Assembly: GCF_030272615.1 (NCBI RefSeq)
Contig: NC_081411.1
Span: forward strand, 181,622,977 to 181,686,976
Source: Cryptomeria japonica
Lineage: Eukaryota > Streptophyta > Pinopsida > Cupressales > Cupressaceae
DNA: 64,000 bases
Reading direction: 5' to 3'
The notes beneath the pieces are model-generated. The model did no database searches. It saw nothing but the letters and a program-made list of their open reading frames with translations, and was not told the origin of the DNA. Position 1 is the stretch's first letter. Every line of letters starts with the position of its first letter. A program made the position numbers and the translations under genes. Shown in pieces: positions 1-11,574 of this stretch.

Positions 1-864
1 ATGATTCAATTTTAGTGCACCAATGGAAGTGTTTGCTAATCTATGAAAACAAGGCACACAACAAAAATTCAAAACCCTAGCCAAGGACCTGCAACAAAAG
101 TTGTTAGTAGTTTGGGTTGTTTGGCATAATCACCCCTTCCTGCAAGCACATAAGTTAGGTACATTTTAAAAAAAAACCCAAAAGACTTTGTGACATAGGG
201 GCCTTCAACAAAACATTTTTGCTTCCAAGACAAGCTGCACCAATTTAGTTAGCTAGATCTGAAAGTGTTAGTCCAAAAATAAACCAAATCTGAAACCCTA
301 AGTACAAAATCCGACAAACTGAATTAATGAAAACTTCAAAATTTCGAAACAGTATATACACAGATGTTGTTACCCTCAACACAGATGCGTCTGGATAACA
401 CAGACGCGGTTCTGTGATGCATAGACCTGCCTAAAAATCACAGACGCTCCTTTTCAACACAGACGTGGGTAGAAACAACACAGATGCGCTTCTGAAACAC
501 AAACGCTCCTTTCTGAAACCTGCAAAATAAAATTTGTCGAAAACACAGACGTGATTCCAGATTCCGCAGACGTGCCAGAAAATCAAAGACGCGATCCGAA
601 AGTTCGCAGACATGGAAAAACCTAAAATGCTGTCAAAAATATCCGATCTGCAACTTCAAAAACGCAAAATCTGCAACAAGAAGGTTAAATACAAAGGGAC
701 AAGAGTCCCACCGGGCGTGCCAAAGTGTTCATGGTGAAAATGGATACAATAATAACAAGATTGAAAGGCTAAATGAATCCAACCACTAAACCCTAGCCTA
801 ACAATCAACAAAGATCCACCATAACATATGAAGATCACCTAAGACAATGTAAATAAAACAAAAT
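1..864 (-). mobile_element. 5' untranslated leader of minus-strand Ty3/gypsy element G0
   Basis: On the minus strand this stretch lies directly downstream of an LTR (885-1484) and a weak primer-site candidate, so it reads as the leader of an element whose gag and pol lie beyond the left edge. No retroelement protein motif is visible; the two 60-codon frames here have no family resemblance. The main visible structure is a cluster of short CpG-containing motifs at 362-616, listed separately. The leader assignment is inference from LTR orientation. Confidence 0.6.
362..616. repeat. Degenerate CpG motif array, core CACAGACGYG
   Basis: About a dozen copies of a 10-12 bp motif are scattered at irregular 15-30 bp spacing; on the minus strand they read like CGCGTCTGTGTT or ACGTCTGTGTT. 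The intervening bases differ, so this is not a simple tandem repeat. Several copies have TG or CA where others have CG, as expected from methylcytosine decay. Similar arrays with different cores occur in elements A, B and D. Confidence 0.75.
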
Positions 865-879
865 CACAAAATGATACCA
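865..879 (-). other. Candidate primer-binding site of G0
   Basis: Read on the minus strand, five bases after the proposed LTR end comes TGGTATCATTTTGTG. Its first eight bases equal the start of the usual initiator-Met tRNA primer site (TGGTATCAGAGC); the rest does not match. It may be a decayed site or chance. Confidence 0.35.
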
Positions 880-884
880 TCACA

Positions 885-1484
885 TGTCCAATAGGGTTTT
901 GATCTCCATTCTTCCTATCTCCATTGATCTTGCTTGATATATTTGCTCTCAGATTTTATGTGCACAAGAGCTCAACAAAGAACGGAATATGGTTGCAAGT
1001 AGGATCGTAGTGTAGCCAAAATGATCATTAGGGTTTGATAATGAAGGAGGCATCTCCTTAAATAGAAGACACAATAAGAAATGGAGGGATAAGATTGAGA
1101 GGTGTAAAAAGGAGGTCGGCTAGGATTAGAGGGTAGGTAGAAGAAATAATAAAATAATGAAAGAGGTAGGTAGTGTAGGAATTAAGAGATGAATGACATG
1201 TGTCATGTGTAGAAAAGGATTAATGAATTAATTAAATAAATAAATATTTATTTAATTAATAGAAGAAATAAGATAATTAAATAAATAAAATACTTATTTA
1301 ATTTAGGAAAAAGGATAATTTAAATAAATAAATGTATTTATTTAAATGAGAAATAAGGCTAGAAGAGGATAAATGAATTAATTAAATAAATAAAGATTTA
1401 TTTAACTAATAGAAGAATTAGGCTTAGATAATTAAATAAATAGAATATTTATTTAATTAGACATGACAATTTTGAGTGTCTACA
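885..1484 (-). mobile_element. 5' LTR of minus-strand Ty3/gypsy element G0
   Basis: On the minus strand the segment starts TGTAGACACTC at 1484 and ends TGGACA at 885, giving TGT...ACA termini and about 600 bp. The upstream half (about 1200-1460) consists of repeated AT-rich blocks of the TTTATTTAATTAAT type, which recur in the LTRs of A, B, C and D. A TATA-like box lies at 1056-1065. Immediately to the right, at 1485, a copia polypurine tract begins, so G0 appears to have inserted into copia element F. The matching 3' LTR is outside the window. Confidence 0.7.
1056..1065 (-). promoter_or_regulatory. TATA-like box in G0 LTR
   Basis: The minus strand reads CTATTTAAGG about 420 bases after the LTR start, the expected place for a pol II start at the U3/R boundary. 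Confidence 0.5.
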
Positions 1485-2295
1485 CCATCAATGCCAATGG
1501 GGGAGATTGTTGGAAAATGCACACTCCAATGAGAAATTGTAGGTGATTGAAGGTATTGTTATTGATGGCAACCTTACAATCATATGACACCGACAGGAAC
1601 CGGCACCAATAGACTCTACACCGGCATACAGTTCACCGGCAGCGAAATGATTGATTACCGACACCCTGGCTGACAGGATTTTGCTTATTACATAATGTAT
1701 TTAATTGTAATATATTTTTGTAAGTTGACAAGGCATATTGTAATAAGGCTCATATATAAGTATGAGATCTTGTAGAACATTATATCAGAGATATGCATAG
1801 ATGGATATTATGTGTGGTAGACTTTGATGTAAGGTTTATGATTATTGCAAGAGCTTAAACCGGTACTGGATTTGGCATAGCAGATGTTTTTGTAGCAATA
1901 CATCACCTTGGATTTCTATAATCCATTTTGTAAGTCAGTGAAACTTCTTTTGTAATTGAGCAGTGAGCTCAAGGCACTTGGACTTCCTACATGTGCAGGC
2001 CCCCAATTTTGTAAGTAATATTCACTTATTGGCTAGTGAGTGAATATTGTGGGCCACAAATCCCACCGAGGTTTTTCCCACACCGGGTTTCCTTGCCAAA
2101 AATATTGTGTTATGGTGTGCTTTCTATGTTGTGTTTATTGTTCTTATTTACTACATTAATTCTGGTTTACCGGTACACTGTTTTGGAATGCAATTTATTT
2201 AATAAGTTTAGAAAATCCATTAACCGATTAGATACTAATTCACCCCCCCCCCCCCCCCCCCCCCCCCCCTCTTAGTATCTTTGGGAATCCTAACA
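1485..2295 (+). mobile_element. Ty1/copia element F: polypurine tract and 3' LTR
   Basis: The sequence ATGGGGGAGAT at about 1497-1507 is the typical copia polypurine tract. It is followed at 1508 by TGTTGGAAAA, and the LTR ends CCTAACA at 2295, so TGTT...AACA termini enclose 788 bp. The last third has the usual copia features: short exact segments separated by CCACCGAGG-like and ACACCGGG-like blocks, then a C run before CTTAGTATC. The internal region and 5' LTR are missing on the left, where G0 begins at 1484. On the right the next bases belong to an unrelated gypsy LTR interrupted just upstream of its TATA box. The 79-codon frame at 2036-2275, ending in polyproline, is a by-product of the C run and is not a gene. 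Confidence 0.8.
2243..2269 (+). repeat. Homopolymer C27 tract in copia LTR
   Basis: Twenty-seven consecutive C residues sit between AATTCA and TCTTAGTA. The equivalent place in copia element E (minus strand, near 42010) has only five C. Expansion of a normally short run is therefore visible inside the window, unless it is an assembly artefact. Confidence 0.9.
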
Positions 2296-3394
2296 GAATG
2301 AGAGCTCGATTTATAGGAAAAATAGGGCAATGAAGGGTCAAGATTGAAAGTTATCAATCCATGTTTACAATTCTCACCAATGAAATGGTGACAATTGTCA
2401 ACAAGAGACTGATTAAGAGGAGATGTAAGAAGCATTAAATGCTTGAGAAAACCTCATGGTTACCTTAGAAGGTAAGAGTTAAATTTAGGTTAAGATTACC
2501 CATTGGATAAATCTTTTACCCAAAGGGTAAACTCTTGTGCAATGGTTAAAGGGATACCGAAGGGTAAAGCCATGAATGCTTGATGAGACCCTTGGGTTAG
2601 ATGTAGGTTGAGTTAGGAAAAAAGTCTCTAACCATGCTACAAGGGTTAGCTAACCATTAATGGTTTGGAAGACTTTGGGGACAAATTTGTAAGAGTCCTT
2701 CCAAATTTGGGGGAGCTCAACAAGTTAGCTTGTTGAAGACATAAAGGCTTTAATGCCTTTGCAAGACTTTCCTCCAAATTTGAGAAGTGACATCCTCAAA
2801 CTTAGGGAAAGGGGATAATTGAAAGGTTTAGGCTAATTGATTACGATTAGATGGGTTCTAGAAGAATTTATAAAGAGGGTTAGGAGGCAAGTGGGAGATG
2901 TAGGAGAATGCAAGTGGATGAAGAGTAATTTTAATTAAAATAAATTGCTTTATTTCAACAAAATAGATGCAAGTGGAGGATTTAAATAAATTAGATTTAT
3001 TTATTTGGAGTGAAAAATTTAATTAAATGTAAATTTAATTAAAAAGGAAATAAAGGGGAGATAATTAAATAAAATGATTTATTCAATTAAATGACATGAA
3101 AGGCTTAGGTGAATTTAAATAAATAAATTGAATAATTTATTTAATCAAATAGAGGAATGTGGATGATTTAATTAAATTAGATTTAACTAAATAGAGGAAT
3201 GAGAATAAAATGAACATTAAATATTCATTTAGGAAAGTGGTCATTTTTATACGTCTACATTTTTCCCCTCTTTGAAGTGACGTGTGTGCACATGTTGATT
3301 CAAAGAAAATTGATGTGTCGCTAAAATTTGATCAGTGTGATGTTGTGTGTCGAGATGTCGATGAAATTTGATAAATGGTATTGATAATGCCCCT
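2296..3394 (-). mobile_element. Inverted Ty3/gypsy 3' LTR fragment plus PPT-side internal sequence
   Basis: This segment is the reverse complement of 15206 to about 16310 at the right end of element A. On the minus strand 3394-3260 matches the last bases before the polypurine tract, and TGTAGACGTATAAAA at 3259 starts the LTR. The LTR runs to 2296, just downstream of a TATAAAT box at 2309-2315, where copia F cuts it. R and U5 are lost. At 3394 the inverted piece joins plus-strand gag sequence directly, with no 5' LTR between. Where this copy has ACGT near the LTR start, the right copy has ATGT, consistent with CpG decay in the latter. Confidence 0.8.
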
Positions 3395-4930
3395 ACAACT
3401 AGTATTGGCTTTATCAGGTAATCATCAGGCTACCAAGAATAAAAATGGTGCTAACCAAGGCACTAACACTTATGCACCAAATACCAATCCAGAATCTTCA
3501 AATACAATGGAGTGGTTATCCAAACTTACACCTCCTGTCAGATCCTCTGATGAGTTAGTCAACAAATTTATCACTCAATACTCCTACAATATTCAACATG
3601 CAATCACCATGCTAGATGTCTGCAATACCAAATAGAAAAACAATGAAACATTCATGGTGTTTCTTCAACGTTGGAGATGGATGGTTTCGAGATATCCTCG
3701 AGATGTGCCCGAAAAGGAAAACATGGAAATTTTCATCGACAATTTGAATAGTGAGATGAGCTACATACTCAAGCTCCAATGCTTACCATCTTTTGCCAAG
3801 TTGATTGAAAATGGAATCCAAGTAGAGGAGGCATGTATTAAGAAAGGAACATTGAAATTCTGCAAAGAAGGAACTAATTCATCCAACTCTCATTTCAACA
3901 ACCAGAACAACAAGAACAACTTAGATAAATCCAGGTTTTGGACCAGAAACAAAAATACTAGAAATGAAGGAGGAAATGAGGCTAATGATATGAATGTCCA
4001 AACAACCAATACTAGCTTTATCAAGTAATCCTCAAGCTACCAAGAATCAAAAGGGTGCTAACCAAGGCACTAACACTTATGCACCAAATACCAATCTAGA
4101 ATCTTGAAATACAAACAACACCAACAATACCCAAAACAACAACACAAATCAAGGACCTAATCCAAATTCAAGGGATAACACCAATAACTTTCCAAATAAA
4201 CACATTTACACACCATTGGGGCAATCATTAGAATCAACATTCCAAGAACTCCTGGGAAACAAGATTATCTCATTACCAGCTATAAACAACTTTGAACCTC
4301 AGGTCAAACCACCTTGGTGGAATGACTCACACTTTTGTGATTTTCATCAAAACAAAGGACATCAAACAAATGATTTCATGAGGCTTAAAAACATTGTTCA
4401 AGACATGATTGATAGAGGTGATTTGACGATCGATGGTCTCAAGACAAATGGTGATCATGGTGCCTTTAAAAATCCTCTTCCAAATTACAACAAGGATGGA
4501 GATTTATCATCAAACAATACACGAGGAGCTTGTATCAATCACATATCGATAGATGACAATCAAGTAAATGCCATTAAAATCAAGGACAAATGTGAACATG
4601 AATCAATCAATATAACCACTAGAGCTCAAAAATATGTTCTAAAAGGGCATACATCAACAGCAACCACTATCCCCAAGACTCAATATGATTCGGTAAGTCA
4701 ATTGCGCAAAACTCCTACTCAAATATCCATACTTGATTTATTAAAACTTTCACCAAAACATAACGACATCTTGGAACAAGCACTATTGGAAACAAATGTA
4801 CCTCAAGATCTAGATATTGACAAATTTCAAGCCATGGTATCTCACATGATAGGGCCTCATAATCTCACCTTTTTTGAGCATGATAATATCTCATTGAGCC
4901 ATCCACACAATACTCCCCTTCACATTTAAG
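3395..4930 (+). pseudogene. gag of Ty3/gypsy element A (5'-truncated, rearranged)
   Basis: Gag packages the element RNA. The part corresponding to the first ~190 residues of B's Gag is absent. The frame begins at 3395 with an Asn-rich linker that belongs downstream: 3395-3510 repeats 4005-4115. It then jumps to the capsid core (WLSKLTPPV..., NKFITQYSYNIQHAITMLD) at about 3505-3635. A stop at 3633 splits it from the block FLQRWRWMVSRYP...IFIDNLNSEMSY at 3654-4028. A third block at 4216-4930 holds the Tat-type knuckle, C-x2-H-x4-H, in which the final Cys is replaced by Phe (TNDF), so zinc binding is probably lost. Two stops near 4928-4950 separate it from protease. Ancestral Gag-Pol was probably one frame. 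Confidence 0.85.
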
Positions 4931-6120
4931 TCTTGGTCAACAAACATTGAGTTAAAAGAGTATTAATAGATGGAGGAGCTGGACTCAATATTTGTACCTT
5001 AAAACTTATCCATGCATTAGGTTTCTTTGAGCAATCTATTGATCCACGCAAAAAGATCACTATCAAAGCATATGATGATGAAGAAAGATCATCCAAGGGA
5101 ACCGTGATACTGCCAATTCAAGTAGGACCGATACAAAGGGACACTATGTGCTAAGTCTTAGACATAGACCTCACATATAATATTTTATTGGGTCATCCTT
5201 GAATACATGAAATGCAAGCGGTACCCTCAACTTACCACCAGTGTGTTAAATTCCCTTACAATGGGTAGGAGATTTCTATATCAGCAGATAATAACCCTTT
5301 TCAATATTGCAATGCTATGGGGGCAGCCCAAGACAACTTGGTTCCACATAGCAGGGAAAAACAAACTTCCTTAGCATCAGATCATCAACAAGAGAAGTTC
5401 AAATCTTTATCCATGGATTTTGAACTAAAGATGAAAATAAAAGAGAAAGGCATGGGAGAATACTCTTTGGAACCCATGTGTCTAACCAACCTACTAGCAT
5501 CACCTAAATCTCATGGACAACATTTTGCATTAACACATCAAGCAACACAACCCATCACCAAGTTTGATGGAAAATGTATCCAATTAGGCACACTAGCACA
5601 TGAATCAGAAGAGAAGGACATCCTTAGTTGGATATACAAGGATGAAGAAGAAGTCAGAGTTGCTACTATGGAAGTAGCTATACCAACACAACAATATGGT
5701 AAAGGATACCTGATCATGCAATGAATGAGGTACAATGGCAAAGGACCTATCAGCAAGTGTCAAGAAGGCATCACAGAACCATTGGATCCTCCTTCACAGT
5801 TTTCTAGAGACAAAATAGGATTGGGCTATGGACATACTCTACGCCCAAAGAAGAAATCAAATAAATATCAAAAACCTCAGTGGAAAGAAAAGAAGAAATA
5901 CAAGGAGGACTCATGGCAGGAGGCACTACACGAATCAGCAGAAACAATATGAAAGGAACACGAACACCAGGAAAAAGAGAAACAATAAGAGGAGTTGGCC
6001 ATTTAAAGAAAAGAAGCATCTTATGCAGAAGTACATCATGCTCAGGAACCTATTCCAAACAAGGAAGAATCACCCCCTGAAAATGTCACTACTCCCCAAG
6101 GAGAAATAGTATATGAACAA
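4931..6120 (+). pseudogene. Protease and G-patch-like spacer of element A pol
   Basis: Retropepsin would cleave the Gag-Pol polyprotein. The catalytic strand reads VLIDGGAGLNI at about 4962-4995, typical of Tat proteases with DGG in place of DTG or DSG. The C-terminal flap-side block YNILLGHP-IHEMQAVPSTYHQ follows at about 5175-5245, broken by stops at 5154 and 5202. Frames at 5317-5724 and 5725-5952 carry the spacer; MRYNGKGPISKCQEGITEPL and GLGYG form a G-patch-like signature. A frameshift near 5950 leads to an acidic linker. There are at least five stops or frameshifts, so this is a relic. Confidence 0.8.
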
Positions 6121-7881
6121 ATGCAAAGAGTGCAAGCAGGATCTGATATGGAATCAGAGAAAACTATCAAACGGGTATCAATAATCAAGGATCTCTTTTC
6201 ACCTTACAACACCCCTATCAACAACACTGAAAAACTCTGGGACAATACTTCTAAGACTGATTCTAATGACTATGAATGGGGTAGCTGTTCAAATGCTACT
6301 AAAGATATTCCTAAAATTACTAATCATACACCCCTTTCTCAAGAAGGACAAGGCACAAAGTCTAGACTACATGAATTTGGTCCACAAAATATCTATGAAG
6401 CCAAAGAAAATGAGAAACGACATTACAAGAAAGTCTACATAGAAGATGATACCATCGAGGACCTCGATAATATCATTAACTTATTCAATGTCCTAGCCAA
6501 CCTTAACAATACCTCTATCATGTCACTTACCGCAGCCGAACTCGATCCACCCAATGACTCTTTACCGCTCATCTTTCCTGATCTCATAGACTGGGATGAA
6601 CCTGAAAACCATGACATACCTATTTTCCCAGATGATGACTCCATTATCCATTACCTATGTACTGTCAACCTAGAAATGGACTCTACCAGTGAACAAAGTA
6701 ATGACATCTACAATCAAGGGAGTGCCAAGTCGCTCAGTCGCAAAAATGAAAGAAATAAAGGATCTACTACTGAAAACCAGTCAATGGCAGCACTATATCA
6801 GAAAAAGGTAAAAATAAGGGATGCATCTGAGGGTGAAAACCTTTTTAAGGCACCTAAGGATGGGAGACTTGACACTCTTCCTGAACACTATCAGGAGCGA
6901 TCACCCATATTGATTGAGTCCACTCAATCCATCAACATTGGTACAAAAGAAACAACCAAAAACATACACCTAGCAGAATCTCTGACAGATGCAGAAAAAC
7001 CAGAGTTTATCAAATTCTTCAAAGAAAAGAAAATCAATTTTGCTTGGTCCTATGCAGATATGCCTGGGATTGATCCACACTTAATCATGCATCACTTATC
7101 TATTGCTCCAGGAGCTAAGTCAGTCAAGCAAAAGTTGAGAAAGATGAATCCACATGTAGCATTAATGGTCAAAGCTGAACTAAAGAAACTATTAGACATC
7201 GGATTTATTCGACCTATCGACTATGCTAAATGGATTTCAAACATTGTACCAATTTTAAAACCAGATGGAAGCATCAGGATATGTATAAATTTTAGGGATG
7301 TTAACAAAGCCTATCCAAAGGATGACTTTCCTTTGCCCAACATCAACATAATTGTAGAGCTCACAACAAGCCATGCAATGCTATCATTAATGGATGGTTT
7401 TTCTGGCTATAATCAAATCAAGATAGCTCCAGAGGATCAAGATAAAACAACGTTCACCTGTCCTTGGGGAATGTATTGTTGGAATGTCATGCCTTTTGGC
7501 TTAAAGAATGTTGGGGCAACTTATCAATGAGAAATGATGACAATTTTTCATGATATGATGCATACCTTCATGGAAGACTATGTGGATGATTTACTGGCTA
7601 AGTCATTAACCCGAGCAGAACATCTGGGCATACTTAAGAAATTTTTTGAAAGATTGGAGAAATTCCAAGTCAGGCTCAACCCTAAGAAGTGTGTCTTCAT
7701 GGTAACATCAGGCAAATTATTAGGCTACATTCTGTTAGCAAAAGGCATTGAAGTAGATCCACCAAAGGTAGAGGCCATCATGGAAATGCCACCTTTGAAG
7801 AACATTAGCCAACTCAGATCTCTACAAGGATGGTTCCAGTCAATTAGGCGATTCATCACCCAACTAATGAACCCAACTTAG
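6121..7881 (+). pseudogene. Reverse transcriptase region of element A
   Basis: A 469-codon frame (6121-7530) opens with an acidic linker and reaches the RT fingers and palm: KFFKEKKINFAWSYADMPGI near 7010, KQKLRKMNPH, KKLLDIGFIRPIDYAKWISN, RICINFRDVNKAYPKDDFPL and LMDGFSGYNQIKIAPEDQ. A single TGA at 7528 interrupts the sequence just after GATYQ, where B and C have an Arg codon. The next frame (7534-7881) carries the active site YVDDLLAKS at about 7576-7602 and the thumb. A stop at 7879 ends it before the connection domain. The catalytic Asp pair is intact, but three frames are required, so no functional enzyme is expected. Confidence 0.9.
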
Positions 7882-8880
7882 ATATTTAAAAGTCTACCAT
7901 TCAATCATTTGCTATACAAGAATGTACCATTCAGATGGGAAGCCAAATGTGCAGAATTGTTCTATCAAATCAAGCAATATCTAATGAACCCACTAGTTTT
8001 GGTACCACCAATAGCAGGAAATCCACTTATTCTCTACATATCAACAACAGACATATCATTGGGGGCACTATTAGCACAAGAAGATCAAGAAGGTAATCAA
8101 TGAGATATCTATTACATCAGCAAAACCTTAAATGGATATGAGCACAATTACACATTCATTGAGAAATCTTTCTTAACTGTAGTCTTCGCTTCTCAAAAGT
8201 TTCAACATTACATGATAGCTCACACAATCAAGCTAGTAGCCAAAATTGATCCTCTCAAGTATTTACTCAGCAAAGCATCTCTCATAGGTCGACTAGCTAA
8301 ATGGGTCATGATTCTCGATGAATTTGATATCCACTACACAGAGCGTCAAGCTATCAAAGGATGGGTATTCACATATCAACTAGCTGATGCACCACTACTA
8401 GATAAACAACCAATGGAGATCAAATTTCTAGATAGAGATGTCCTTACTGTTACCACCAAGCAATGGACCCTGTACTTTGATGGTTCCTGCACTCGACATG
8501 GCTCAGGTACTGACATCTTGTTCATCACTCCTGAAGGACACACCATACCAATATCGTATAGACTCATGTTTCCATGCACAAATAACATTATTGAGTATGA
8601 GGCATTGGTTATAGGAATCAAAATGGTCGTGGAATGGAGAATCACAGAATTAAAAGTGTATGGAGATTCCCAATTAGTCATAAATCAGATCAACAATGAC
8701 TATTAGACAAAAGATGACAAACTGTTGCCATACAAAAGAATGGTGGATGACTTCAAATTGTATTTTGTACACATCACCTTTGAGAAAATACCAAGGTTGG
8801 ACAACAAAGCAGCTGATGCAAATGGCTACTATCGCTTCACTATTATAAATTCCAGAACAACAGAGTCATTATGAGTTTCT
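7882..8880 (+). pseudogene. RT connection and RNase H region of element A
   Basis: RNase H degrades template RNA during cDNA synthesis. A short frame at 7909-8103 holds the tether (LILYISTTDISLGALLAQ). The 164-codon frame at 8212-8706 carries RNase H: the first catalytic Asp in LYFDGSCTRHGSG (~8470), Glu in NNIIEYEAL (~8590) and Asp in VYGDSQLVINQI (~8660). A TAG at 8704 and a frameshift near 8820 precede the last block (KAADANGYYRF). All three visible acidic residues remain. Confidence 0.85.
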
Positions 8881-10190
8881 GGTAGAGAAACTATTTTCCC
8901 GAACCTATTATAGTTCTACATCCCATGTTACCGGTTGAGACTCTTGATTATACGAAACAATATATGAGTATCTCAAAACCAATACCCTACCCATTGACCT
9001 ATCTCAAAATAAAAAATGTAACTTTATCCGACAAGTCATCCATTATAGTCTAACTGCTGATACTCTTTACCGTCAAGGTCTAGATGGTACTCTTCTTCGT
9101 TGCCTTGATCATAATGAATCTGAATCTTCTTTACAAGAGCGTCATGAAGGTATATGTGGCACACATTCAAGTGGTCCTACTCCTGCTAAAAAACTTCTAA
9201 GAATGGGATATTAGTGGCCAACAATGGAAAAGGACTCTTATCAATTCGCAAAGAAATGTCCTAAATGCCAAATCCATGGCAATCTTATACATGCACCAGC
9301 ACAGGAATTGCACCCCTTTACAACATCTTGGCCTTTTTGTCAGCAGGGACTGGACTTAGTAGGCAAAATACAGCCTTCATCTTCAAATGGACACAAGTTC
9401 ATTATCATTGCAACATAATATTTTGCAAAATGGATTGAAGCAGTCCCAATGACCACGGTAACTGGAAAACAAATTGCCTCTTTTATTCTTAATTATCTGA
9501 TCTACAAATACAACATTCCTAGTTCCATCATCACAGATAATGGACGTCCCTTCAAAAACCAGGATGTGTGAGAACTATGTGAACGATTCAAAATCCAACA
9601 TCGTTTCTCTAGACCTTACTACCCACAGGGGAATGGTCAAGCAGAGGCATCAAATAAAACAATATTGAAAATCTTAAAGAAGATAGTAAATGATGTAGGA
9701 AAGGACTGGCATGTGCAACTCAATCTGGCACTTTGGGCATATAGGTCTAACATTCGGATACCTATAGGAGCTATGCCATATTCATTGGTGTATGGATCAG
9801 AAGCAATTTTACCTCTTGAGGTAGAAATTCCCTCACTCAGAGTATCTTTGAAAGGCCTCATTTAGGATGAGGAGTATCGAGTAAATAGACTACAAGAACT
9901 AGAACTTCTAGATGAAAAGCGACAACATGCCTATAATCACCTCAAAGCATACTAGCAGTGCATGTGTAGAAGCTACAACCACAAAGTCATCCCTTAGAAT
10001 TTTAAAGTCAGTGATCTCATACTCAAAGAAAATCCCAAAAATCAACAGGATCGAGAAAAGAAGGGGAAGTTTGAACCTAACTGGTTGGGTAGCTATGTCC
10101 TCATCTTAGCCTATGGATCAGGCGCCTATCAGCTAACAACTTCAGAAGGTGATGTGCTTGATGAACCAACCAACAACATCCATATGAAGA
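8881..10190 (+). pseudogene. Integrase region of element A
   Basis: Integrase joins element cDNA to the host. The HHCC zinc module is visible as ERHEGICGTHSSG (~9140) and CPKCQIHG (~9255). The core shows Asp in QGLDLVGKI (~9345), Asp in SIITDNGRPFKN (~9530) and Glu in GQAEASNKT (~9640), so the catalytic triad is still readable. The C-terminal GPY/F-like module appears as NWLGSYV...YGSGAYQL at about 10080-10135. Stops at 9213, 9416, 9570 and 9863 and a frameshift near 10000 break the frame. This is the most complete integrase in the window; B has none. Confidence 0.85.
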
Positions 10191-11166
10191 AATAATATAC
10201 TTGAGTAGTCTAATACATGGAAAAAGTGAAAAAAAATCAGAAAATAAAAGAAAATAAAAAACAACAAAAGGTGCAATAAAAAAAAAATGGTGAAAACCTG
10301 GCAATAGGTGATACTTGTGAGAGAACAACTCTTCTATCTATCTTTGCTCCTATCTTTTGTATCCAAAATTAAGCACCACTGACCACCACCCAACACTTTA
10401 TCAAAACAACATTATCCAGGACATACTTAGCGTAGTCACTATTCTTGCTTATATGAATATCAATTCATCATATCCCACCATGGCTTGGTAATCACTGTAC
10501 ATATCCACATTGATCGGTACCTCTAGCTAGGGACAACATTCCTCTAACTTCAAACATGTTAATAAAACAAGAATCACAACATGCCAAGATAACTCCTATC
10601 AAGAAAAACTCCAGCAGTCAAGAGAACAAAACATTGATCCACTTAACAAATTCACAACACATGATGGATGATTTTTTGAAGTATAATTTATTTACATCTT
10701 GCCTGAAGTTTTGACTATTTTTGCACTTGAACTCTTTTGAACTATTGGATCCCCTAAATTTTCTCAATGATGCATCGAGCTAGAGAAAGTGATTGGGAAC
10801 TCCAATATTTTTGTAGTTTTCTGTTTGTGAGGTGATCACTTGTATTGTGCAAACACTTGTCTTGAGACGTGATTCAAAGCATATCACTGAAGACATTGTT
10901 CCACTGTGCGCATACTAATGGTTTAATCTTGTCTATTTTTATGCAAGCAACACTCAGGTCATTTTGGTTCAATTATACCTTGATGCTTGTGCCATCTTGC
11001 AATATCCAAATTCATGTAAATTTTGCTCAGGTCATTATGGTTCAAATATACCATTATGCTTGTATAAATTGTCAACATATCAAAATAGCTCAATGATGAT
11101 AAACACAAAGAAAGCAAAAATATGTGACTATATGGGAATGACAAAAGACCGAATGAGGATGATCAA
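10191..11166 (+). other. Start of 3' untranslated region of element A
   Basis: No protein motif or strong repeat is visible. A-rich tracts follow the pol end (10225-10295). A pair of similar sentences, with TCAGGTCATT(T/A)TGGTTCAA at about 10958 and 11026, hints at a local 70-bp duplication. The short frames here have no recognisable relatives. Confidence 0.5.
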
Positions 11167-11430
11167 TTAGTTGAATATCATTTTACAATTAGTTGCATAT
11201 CATTTTACAATTAGTTGCATATCATTTTACAAATAGTTGCATATCATTATCATACGTTTCATTTTCAAGATACATCTCACAACATATCACTATCATACAT
11301 CTCATTTTCAAGATACATCTCACAGTTCATATCACTGCATCATAATTATAGAGCCATCACATCAAAAGCATTTATCTAAGCATTGCATTATCATCATAGA
11401 ACCATCACATCAATACATAAATCATCATCC
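11167..11430 (+). repeat. 22-bp tandem repeat and following degenerate repeats
   Basis: The unit TTAGTTG(A/C)ATATCATTTTACAA occurs four times with a period of 22 bp at 11167, 11189, 11211 and about 11233. It is followed by two copies of a ~50-bp unit containing TCATTTTCAAGATACATCTC (11261-11330) and two of a unit containing AGCCATCACATCA or GAACCATCACATCA (11350-11420). It lies between pol and the antisense ORF, where Tat-type elements often carry tandem repeats. Confidence 0.85.
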
Positions 11431-11574
11431 ATAAAATGCATCACATGTGGATCAAAAAAATCGGTGTCGTATATATAACTCAAAACTGGTCAAATATACA
11501 AAAGATGTCATGTTTGTCCAAATACAACACAATGATCAAAATACAATGGAGGCAAGTCTCTTAGGTATGACTAT

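Noticed and set aside
2036-2275. 79-codon ORF with a hydrophobic stretch and polyproline end
   Set aside because: It lies wholly inside a copia LTR and ends in the C27 run.
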